DNA of 64,000 bases from Apoda limacodes (Eukaryota; Arthropoda; Insecta; Lepidoptera; Limacodidae), in NCBI GenBank assembly GCA_946406115.1, contig OX291557.1, forward strand, positions 18,322,501 through 18,386,500. The letters are read 5' to 3'. Made by a program: the position numbers and the translations under genes. Positions 1 through 9,190 of the stretch are shown one piece after another. The notes under the pieces are model-generated. The model ran no database searches. It had not been told where the DNA came from and was given only the letters and a program-made list of their open reading frames with translations. Within the stretch, counting starts at the first letter, position 1; each line of letters opens with the position of its first letter.

Positions 1-2435
1 TCTGTCAGAAGTTGGTCGTTATATACTTTCCTTGGTAAAGGTCCTAAGGCGTTAGTCAGATAATAGGTACGATACATTTGGCAACCGCTTAAGGTCGGAC
101 GGTATCCGAGGGCTTTAAAGTTGTTCAAAATCAAGTTATACATAGTTAAATTTCAATATTCATTCTAGCAATAAGGTAGGAACAGTCTAGTGTATAAGTT
201 CGGCGAACTTAGGCTTCGTTTCGATTTTACAGTATTGATTTTTATAAACTTTTATATCCGAGTGTAGATAATCTCCATAGTTCGTAAACATAAACCCAAT
301 TTTAGTTCTAATAGCGAAATTCATATTGACAGGGTCGCGAGATACTAAAACAAAACCGAACCAACATAAATTAGTCGGAGGATGGACGAGTAACACGTTT
401 AGACTATGTATCTGCGCAGAAGACAAAAATGTGAACTCTGCGCACTCACGTGACCACGAGACGCCAGCTGGGCACTTCGATGCACAGGCAAATGTATGAA
501 AAGTCTGACCATCTGGTCATTAATCGGCCGAAGGGATAATTCGGTGGCGGGCCCAACAATTCTGAATAGAACAACTCATGAACCCTTAAGGAGTGGTTGT
601 ATATGTGAATTTTCCTGGACGATTCCCAGTTAGGGTTACCCGTAGAAAACCGGGAAACTAGGATTAGTAAATTTAGATAGACTCTCATACTAAATTTGTT
701 TGTGAATAGCGCCCCCTATAAGCCCTTCTCAACATCCCCAAGATTATTATTAGACAGCTAGCTAAGATATCGATCGACCGAGTAATTCTACGATTGTTAC
801 ACAGATGGCGTGAGCCACAGTGGTAAAATAATAATCATGAATGTATGAGGATTTCCGGATACGGTTAGAACCATGTCATAACTTTATTCAAAGGTAGGCT
901 GTAGTTGTATTTTAGATCTACATTTACTTCTAATTTGTTAGTTTGTCTTTACGGCGGTTCTCCATATATTATTATAAGATAAGATTTGAAGAGAAGCTAG
1001 TAAGGATAGTGGTAGGCTCATTATATACTTAGATTGTCTATTTGTCTTGGGGTGGCTTCTCGAATACCATTACGACTTTATGGTTTCACATAGGGGTTGT
1101 TAACGGGTTGTCAACCAATAATTTATGCAACTACTAAACCAGTCGGCCCATCTGTGGTGCATTCTTAAGTGTCATTAAGAGGGTTGTGTAATTTACGTAA
1201 GGGCCAGGCCGCGAGTATATTCGTGGGTTATCTATATATATATTCAATCTGTTAGTTCATCCGTATGGTGACTTTTCATATTACATTACAGTTTTATAAC
1301 TTCGCTTAAGGGATCGACAGCTAGTCTGCTAATAATTTATCTATGTACTTAATAGGTCCGCTTGTCTCTCTAATGCCTTATATATGTTGTTATTAGTTCC
1401 GACCTTCACTTAAGCGCAAGCTAGAGAACTGGTGACAGGTTAGTTGTGTAGATTATAGGTTAATTAAGGGATCAATAGCGTATCTGCTAATAATTTATTT
1501 AGTTATTAAATAGGTCTGTCTGTCTCTTAAATGATTTAGTTATATTATAAGTGTATAACTTTAGTTAAGGGGAAGCCAGTGAGTTTATTAGTGGTTAGTA
1601 CTTTCATATGTCTAAGGGTTCCACTTTAGTTAAGGGGAAACCAGTGAGTTTATTAGTGGTTAGTACTTTCATATGTCTAAGGGTTCTTCCACTTAAGGTG
1701 ATTTTCCTACATTACAAGTTTACTTAAGGGCAAGATAACTAGTGTATCGATGGACTACTTACCGTTTAAGAGTTCTCCTTTGAGGCGATTTCATACATTA
1801 CTATAGGATTACGACTTCACTTAAGGGGTATGCGGTCTTAGTCGTTATAACTTTAAGGCCTATCGTGTTCGAGGGGCAACCGTGTTATTACGAGACATGT
1901 TCGGAGCTGTAAGGAGGTAGCTAGGCTGGTGAATAGGGTGACTTAGGCTAGGGTACTTCGACTACGTTAGGATAATAAATCGCATATATTTAATCTGAAA
2001 CTCGCATTTAGTAATTTAAATTTTGGTCTAATGCTAATCAGGACTTAGTGGTTCTGCGGTTAAGGATTAGTTATAGGCCATTGCTTTTAATGTAGGTATA
2101 ATGTAAAATTAGGGTTTTGATTTTATTCTTTCACACCTGGGACCGGTTGAATCCATACCTCTTAAGATCTTGGGTTATTATCGGTCACAACGAGGGGTCC
2201 AAATAGACGATTACGCCACTAGACGATCACAGCCAAATAAAATATTAGCTTTCTTTAATAATAACATTAACGGTTACAAAATATCATTAACATTTTATAA
2301 TAATAAAGATAACAATAATATGTTAGGATTACGTACGTCATCATCTAATCAAATTGGCGAGTATGTCGGTATACTCCACGTGAGTTCAAATTATAATGTT
2401 ATTATTTAATTATTAGGGGGGGGGGGGGTTCTACA
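1..2435 (+). repeat. 5' LTR, 3' part
   Basis: This segment matches 16229-22318 at a constant offset of 16228 up to base 1604, and of 19885 after the LINE insertion. Substitutions seen by eye lie at 45, 148, 616, 1173, 1538 and 1640, and the G-run near the end is 13 in this copy and 11 in the other. It ends in TTCTACA, which gives the CA terminus usual for LTRs. AATAAA-like signals lie near 2241 and 2301. An unbroken frame at 2170-2409 (79 codons, TTG start) is kept in both copies, but they are too young for that to mean selection. Confidence 0.8.
1290..1850 (+). repeat. Subrepeats inside the LTR built around CTTAAGGG
   Basis: A block starting near 1304 (CTTAAGGGATCGACAG, then CTGCTAATAATTTAT, then a TAGGTC motif) recurs in diverged form near 1464. 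A 65-bp unit is tandemly doubled at about 1558-1687 with one difference at 1640. Further TTAAGGG motifs occur near 1724 and 1821. The same block is present in the 3' LTR, where the LINE landed in the first 65-bp unit. Confidence 0.7.
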
Positions 2436-4473
2436 TTATGTGTTGCCGTTACCAGGATAAGATATAGAACTAAAATAGGCTTGTAAAAGCCTACATTTTG
2501 TTGTCGTACAACGGATGGGAGGTTATTAAAATGGATTTGAGTTGGTGACTGGTGTGACAGAATGGAAACAATAAGCAAGATATAAATCTTGTTTAGAAGG
2601 CATTTTGTAGTTGTTTGTTACTTAAGCTTAGTTATAGACACATACTTTAATATAGCATATATGGGAATTGTAGGCCAAGTTTAGGATAAAACCATGTTAA
2701 ATTAGTGTAAAAGAATGGTTTTTATTTTTTAGTTAGGTAGTACAGTACATCTATCTAGGTACTAGTATAGTAAGATATATTCTACGACTTAGGCTTAGAT
2801 ATAGGAAGGCATTACTAGTAATATGTAGACATAAAATTACGGCTAATACGCAAAATTAAAATTACATTTATAGAATGGTAGGCAGGGGTATGTGTATGAT
2901 CTAATAACCTTATTTATAAATACATACTCGTATATCTCAATCATCCGAAACCTAGGGAACGGTATTCGTAAGATAAATCTTACTAGTCGCGTTCAATCTG
3001 AACTTCTATGTGGTAGTACCTATATGCATATTGTCATAACATAGGTTTAAGAAAATGTTTAAAAACTAGATTCGAATAAATTTATTATTGGATAGCACTA
3101 TTCAATAATTATGGACCTTAGCTTAATGTTGTGAGTACGTTTCGAATAAGCTTGTGAGTGTTGGTTTGTACGTATATGTGTGCGTAAGTAGATGTGGATA
3201 AGTATATAAATTCGCAGGTGTTTTATGGAAGGATTCTTGAACTTGTGATTGTCAACTGATAGAGTGGAGGAGTTAGCCGTACTATTTATAAAAAAGGGAA
3301 CCCCCTTATGGACTTTAGTGGCCTGTCGCGAGGCGTATTACCGTATGGACATAGGTTAGAGATCAGTATAGTTGGTGTGGCCTTAATGAACTGTCTATAT
3401 ACGTAGAATTATTATTTAGAGGGGGGGGGGGGGGGGGCACTGTGGAATAAAGGTCTTATATGCTGGGGGAGGGAAAGGACATAATAAAATAACGAGCATT
3501 TAAGAGGGCCCCAACGCACATATACCTTTGCTATACGGGTGTGTAGCGGGAGTCGACAATGTTAGTTTCAGATAGAGCTCGTTTTCCAGTGGCGTAAAAA
3601 TATTATAGATAGACCCACAACTTAGCGTAAAGGGGGGGAAATATTTGATTACAGTTACATCACATGCGATATAAAAATTAAATTACAGTAATTTTCTAGC
3701 TATGTAGTTATTTAACATGTCATGAAATAAATTATGCTCTCGCTACTTGTTGATAACGAGTTATGAATTAAAAATAGAAAAACGGGAAATTCGGCCGTAA
3801 TTTTCTTAAAAAAAAAATGGTTTGGACAGAAACCGCGCAACCAAATGCAGTAATCTGCTAGTCAAAGAATGTAGAAGGCCATGTTATTTTCGGTTTGGAA
3901 CTTGCCATAGGACAGCGAAATCGATTTTAAAACCAAGCAGAAACCTGTACATTGAAGTAGGGTGCAGCCTAAATGTATCATTTTACTATTGAAGAGTTAG
4001 AGTGAGCTAATTTATGATTAGGGAATGCATTGAAAGGCGGGATAGCGAGCATTTGGAATGTTAATGCAGAAGTAAGGTCATAAGGTCACTAAGATATTAG
4101 CTAAAGTAGGCCTCATCCATCTCAGTACTTTAATTTTATACTAAGTAGCGCTGACTTAGTAAGTTGGGATCATCCCCATAGGCCATTTAGACATATCTGT
4201 ATATATGTGTAATTATCGGTTTATAAGTTTAGTTAAAAGGGTATTCCAAAGTACGAACATCTAATTACTGTTTCACTTGACGGTGACGTCTGTTAAGCCC
4301 TTAGACCAGGTGAACTTCCTCCAACGGGAAGATTCATGTCTGGTAGAAGGTAACCTTAACAAAGTAAACAGTAGATGTTAAAACGACTAAATGTACTTTG
4401 TGAGTTGTTAGTTTAGGGATATGATATGGTGAAAGAAAATTATATCAAATAATATAAACGAAAGGAGAAAAGG

Positions 4474-4590
4474 GTGTGCGCTCGAGAGGGAATTGAACTC
4501 GGAGTTTCCCGGGGTCTTGGCGCGAGCGTGAGGTGTTTCGCCAACGGAGCTGTCTGAGGTGATTCTGTGCGATCGAATGTAGACGTTAGG
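4474..4590 (-). other. tRNA-like segment, possible SINE head
   Basis: Read on the minus strand, the segment contains GAGTTCAATTCC, close to the B box of tRNA-type RNA polymerase III promoters, about 50 bases downstream of GTTGGCGAAACACC, a weak A-box match. The T-arm-like part can pair CGAG on both sides. It could be a small SINE insertion or chance. It is not a confident tRNA gene because I cannot fold a full cloverleaf. Confidence 0.25.
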
Positions 4591-5244
4591 TTTAGATCAT
4601 CTTTTATAGATTCGTTGCTACCGGTCACGGGCTATTAGAATCAAATTTTAGGATACTTTTAGCTCATGCTTTTGCTTGACAAATTATATTACGTTTTGCT
4701 TGCCGATAAATATTTTATTACTAGGCGGACCGGTAATGTCAAAGGGTTTAACCTATTGTGATATTATTTATGAAAGTAATGAATTGGAAGTGTGATACTG
4801 AAATGTAGACGGGAAGTGCACTTATGTATGTATATATATATATATATATATACACAAATTGGATTAGGGAATGTAACGTATTTAAAGGTAAGGTAGGGTG
4901 AGGGAGGGTATTAGGTGGTGTTCGGGTCGGCTATGCCTGTTAACATGTTCCTTTTGAACTAAATAGGTTATTGTTAATAAGTATTATCTGTTCAAAGGGT
5001 TTGTTGAGTAGGTGATATGTAGCAACTGAGCAATGAGGTATGTGTCGGGGATTAAAACCATTGGCAAAGGTCAGGGACCGGGTTTTGTTAGTGTAGTCAT
5101 GTTAAGGGCAGTTAGAAATAAAATGTACATTACATGAGGGGAGGGTACCACAGGATAAATGGTGGAGTTGTTAGGGGAGGGGTCAACATAATAAGTGTTT
5201 ATTAAACTGTATTAACGTTTATTCAGAATTAGGGTTCGCATGAA

Positions 5245-5275
<31 letters not shown>

Positions 5276-6077
5276 AATTAGGTTCAATGTAGGATTAGAA
5301 GTGAGCTAGAACGTGGATAGATACTATTACCTGCTATGTAGATGTGAAACTAAGGCAAAATTATTAAACCCAGCCGAGTAGGACAAGGTTATTATTTAAT
5401 TTAGTACGAGTCGTGAATTGAAATGATTTTGGATTTTTATACATGGTTAGTGTAACCCCTGAGATTTTTGCCGTGTGAGTTGCAGGGGGTCGTAATGTTT
5501 TGGCAGGTGCGATCCCTGAGTGACCGCGGGCGGTGCATGTCTATGTGTGTATACATATTAGTATGCATACATGTGTATATGTGTCGAAGTTGAGGTCGGG
5601 CCCTGCATAATGGTGGGAGAGTCAGGTCCTTAACTGAAGAAGCAAAGGGTGTTATGCTGGAGATGTGCTTAAGTCATCGGGAAAAAGATAAAAATAAAAA
5701 AAAAGGGGGGGAAAAGTTGTGAGTTGTTAGGATAGACAAACTTGCCTTGTGGGGTTCAGGGAGGTTTTAAGGTTCCGGCGACTGCCGTTTTGATGGATCG
5801 CTTCCGGTGTATGGTTGGATAAGAGTGTGGAGGTATGCGTACATATGTATACGTCGTTAGTGGAAGTTAGGCTTAACGTGAATGAGGGGTGGTTAGTTAA
5901 GGGGAGGAGGGGGATATGCGGAGTATGGGTTTAGGCCGCTCTAGTATCAGCGTTATTACACAAGGTTCAAATTTTAAAACCGGTTCTTATAGTTGCTGAT
6001 AACAATTTAATATTTGTTTCTTAATATCATTAAATAAACAACCCTCGGACGTCATTGCCCTATTCAGACTTTTATAC

Positions 6078-7540
6078 ATCATAACGAGCCTAGATTGAGT
6101 GAGGCCTTTGGTCCTTAACTAAAGCAGATCCGTCATAGCGTTATTGCTAGAATGAACAAACTCCACCGTTTGCGTCCAAACATCATCGCCATATTCTAAT
6201 TACTATATCTATCATAACGAGCTGAGGTTGAGTGAGGCCTTTGGTCCTTAACTAAAGCAGATCCGTCCTAGCTATTTATTGCTAGAATGAACAAACTCCA
6301 CCGTTTGCGTCCAAACATCATCGCCATATTCTAATTACTATATCTATCATAACGAGCTGAGGTTGAGTGAGGCCTTTGGTCCTTAACTAAAGCAGATCCG
6401 TCATAGCTATTTATTGCTAGAATGAACAAACTCCACCGTTTGCGTCCAAACATCATCGCCATATTCTAATTACTATATCTATCATAACGAGCTGAGGTTG
6501 AGTGAGGCCTTTGGTCCTTAACTAAAGCAGATCCGTCCTAGCTATTTATTGCTAGAATGAACAAACTCCACCGTTTGCGTCCAAACATCATCGCCATATT
6601 CTAATTACTATATCTATCATAACGAGCTGAGGTTGAGTGAGGCCTTTGGTCCTTAACTAAAGCAGATCCGTCCTAGCTATTTATTGCTAGAATGAACAAA
6701 CTCCACCGTTTGCGTCCAAACATCATCGCCATATTCTAATTACTATATCTATCATAACGAGCTGAGGTTGAGTGAGGCCTTTGGTCCTTAACTAAAGCAG
6801 ATCCGTCCTAGCTATTTATTGCTAGAATGAACAAACTCCACCGTTTGCGTCCAAATATCATCGCCATATTCTAATTACTATATCTATCATAACGAGCTGA
6901 GGTTGAGTGAGGCCCTTGGTCCTTAATCGAAGCGTATACATTATAATGAGCCTAGATTGAGTGAGGCCTTTGGTCCTTAACTGAAGCAGATCCGTCATAG
7001 CTATTTATTGCTAGAATGAACAAACTCAACCGTTTGCGTCCAAACATCATCGCCATATTCTAATTACTATATCTATCATAGTTGTCTACGGCTAATAATG
7101 GACAAACTCAACTGTTTGCTTCCGAACGTCATCAAATGGGCAACCTCAATTGTTTGCGTCCAAAAATCATCGTCATGGTTAATTATCTATTGTAATTGCC
7201 TACGGCTAATAATGGACGAACTCAACTGTTTGCTTCCCATTATCATCAAATTAACAAACTCGGTTAGTTGCTTCTGCACATCGCCGAATAGTTAAACTCA
7301 GCTGTTTATTCCTGAATGTCATCGAATGGACGAACGCAACGGTTTATTTCCGAAATGGACAAACTCAACTGCTTGCGTTCAAATATAATCGCCATATTAA
7401 ACCTATAAATATCTATCATGACGAGCCGAGGTTGAGTGAGGCCTTTGGTCCTTAATCGAAGCATATACATCATAATGAGCCTAGATTGAGTGAGGCCCTT
7501 GGTCCTCAACCTAAGCATGTCAGTCATATCCGTCCTGATT
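6078..7540 (+). repeat. 135-bp tandem array in the leader
   Basis: The landmark CATAACGAGC starts near 6078 and then lies at 6213, 6348, 6483, 6618, 6753 and 6888, a constant step of 135 bp. The five central units differ by only a few bases, for example TCATAG against TCCTAG. To the right the array decays: from about 6888 to 7540, shortened and diverged pieces of the same unit are mixed together (GTTGAGTGAGGCC, ACAAACTCAACTG, CATCATCGCC). It carries no plausible ORF. Such arrays in long leaders can hold enhancers or insulators, which is speculation here. Confidence 0.92.
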
Positions 7541-8032
7541 ACCGATGACAAATAGCGGACAACCTCAGTTGGCTGCTTCCAACCATCATTACCTTTTTCC
7601 CGAACTACTATATTCTTCATGTGTAACGAGTATATCTGGTGTTTCTTATTATAGAGCTGCAGGGGCTTGCTTTTGTTTCGACGGGGTGGGTTCTGGGGTG
7701 GTTGCGAGTTGAAGGTAAGGGGCTCAATAGGGGTTATTTATTTTTCTTTTTCTCTCTCCCCTTTGTTTTTCCCTTCCATGGGTGCTGTATCCTTTCTAGT
7801 TACCTTGATAGGTCTATAGTCTTGAGAGGACGCCATCTTCTATTATTAACCAATTCACGTGTGCTATCTCGAGAGATCATTATGAGGTTCCGTTCTTTAT
7901 CTAAATAAGAAATTCTTGGTTTTGGCTTGTTAAGAATAGTGTGTTAGGTCGTAGGCCCAGTTAGGTTGTTAAAGCCCTGTTAGGAATTAGGACAGGAGGA
8001 AATAAGTTTAGGGTCTTACCCAGACGGTCGTC

Positions 8033-8045
8033 TTGGTTGTTGCAG
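8033..8045 (+). promoter_or_regulatory. Possible splice acceptor upstream of gag
   Basis: A GT-rich pyrimidine stretch ends in GTTGTTGCAG followed by GG, 52 bases before the gag ATG. If used, it would remove much of the leader and its upstream ATGs. No donor was identified with confidence. Confidence 0.25.
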
Positions 8046-8097
8046 GGTTCGCGGAAGGGGCGCACGGTTATCGAGAAAATTTTTGGAAAGGAGAATC

Positions 8098-9092
8098 ATG
8101 GGACGTCCTAGAAAACGACAAGCTAAGGGGAGCGACGATGAGAACAGCGGTAGTGAGGATCTCAGAGCGACTAACGAAGTTTATAAACAGACCATTGCGG
8201 ACTTAACCAAGCGAATACAAGAATTAGAGAAAAGGCTAGAGGAAAGGGTCGGATTGGTTGTGGAGTCGGCATCCCCCTCGATCAACCTTCCAGTTCCTAA
8301 CCCGGAGCCAATTGTCGATCTGACCCCCCCGACGGTTAATGAGGAGGTAATAAAGTGCTGCAATCAAGTGGGCGCTATGTATAAATATGGGGGGGTGGAA
8401 CGACCCAAGTTTAGCACCCCTGAGAGCTTGCATCCAGTAACGTTCCTTGAAAATTTGACGTATTACCTGAAGAGAGCACCTTTTAGGGACCATGAGATAG
8501 ATGGAATTTTTGATTGCTTGGAGGGGGAGGCGAGAAATTGGGCTCGGGTGTATAAAGAGACATGGGGGTCTCTGGAGGACTTCAAAAGGGACTTCTGGAT
8601 ACATATTGGGGGGAAAATGAACAAAATGCTTTGAGAAGGGACATAGTACAATCTGGTTGGGACAAGAAGGTTCACCCTACGATGCTGGGACATTTTTTAC
8701 ATTTAACCGGACAGGCTAAGATGTTGACATATGCCATTCCGGAGCAACAATTGGTGGGGGACATTATACGACACTTTTCTAAGGAAGTACAGTACGCTTG
8801 GACAGTGGCGAGAGAAGAAGGTTTCGGGTTACTAAAGGCCACTAGTTTTCTGAGAAGACTAGACAATATAGATAAGCAGAAGGGGCTTCTAGAGGGAGTG
8901 GGAGGATCCAAGGTGAGGCCCATCCATGATGGTCAAGCTGGAAGTAAAGGAAACTGGAGGTACGGTCGTCCCGAAGCAAAGAAGAGCTTTACAAGATCTG
9001 GGCCCAACCGGTCGCCGGGTGCTGGAGGCCAGATGCCGCGGTTAATGGAAGTAAATTTAGAAAGGGAAGAGACTCCCTTGGGAAACTATTAA
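8098..9092 (+). pseudogene. gag: gag polyprotein, with one frame lesion in the capsid region
   Basis: Gag forms the virus-like particle in the cytoplasm. I take the ATG at 8098 (A at -3, G at +4); the open frame begins earlier, but only with TTG at 8083. Residues near the start are basic (GRPRKRQ) and are followed by a charged, coiled-coil-like helix ending ELEKRLEERVG. The first frame runs to TGA at 8632-8634. Capsid-like sequence (YWGENEQNALRRD onward) continues in the -1 frame to TAA at 9090-9092, so the frame breaks near 8593-8600. No slippery heptamer is present there, which favours a one-base deletion or an assembly indel over programmed shifting. I see no CCHC zinc knuckle; the C-terminus is instead basic and rich in R, K, G and P. 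Confidence 0.8.
9053..9059 (+). promoter_or_regulatory. Programmed -1 ribosomal frameshift site AAATTTA
   Basis: In the gag frame the codons read A AAT TTA, an exact X XXY YYZ slippery heptamer, 31 bases before the gag stop. A -1 slip enters the pol frame, which is then open up to an amber codon at 9188-9190. Bases 9062-9067 (AAGGGA) can pair with 9074-9079 (TCCCTT) round a six-base loop, a possible stimulatory hairpin, although its 2-base spacer is shorter than usual. Confidence 0.6.
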
Positions 9093-9190
9093 GAGCTGAC
9101 GATTCGATCCCCTACTCAGCTCGTTACCCAGGGGAATTAGAGTTAAGGTCTTACTTTCCTTTAAAACAAATGTTGGATGTAGGGTGGTAG

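Larger units (their letters stand above)
2436..8097 (+). other. 5.6 kb untranslated leader between 5' LTR and gag
   Basis: No supported gene lies here; the short open frames match nothing I recognise. It holds a 17-base G-run (3421-3437), two AT microsatellites (about 4828-4853 and 5251-5275), a tRNA-like piece on the minus strand (about 4474-4590), a stretch of extreme G-over-C skew on the plus strand (about 4800-5940), the 135-bp tandem array (6078-7540) and a pyrimidine-rich tract (about 7738-7780). Just before gag, TTGGTTGTTGCAG (8033-8045) looks like a splice acceptor. Many ATGs precede the gag start, so a scanning ribosome would need splicing or internal entry. Confidence 0.6.

Noticed and set aside
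187..688. Two ~80-codon minus-strand frames in the LTR (also 16415-16916)
   Set aside because: No motif, antisense to the element, duplicated only because the LTR is duplicated.
2170..2409. 79-codon open frame in both LTR copies (also 22055-22294)
   Set aside because: It starts with TTG, has low-complexity N/I/K composition from AT-rich DNA, and its presence in both LTRs only reflects their recent common origin.
7306..7908. Frames at 7306-7620 (minus) and 7639-7908 (plus) before gag
   Set aside because: The first runs over decayed tandem repeats; the second over a pyrimidine tract giving F/L/S-rich translation.
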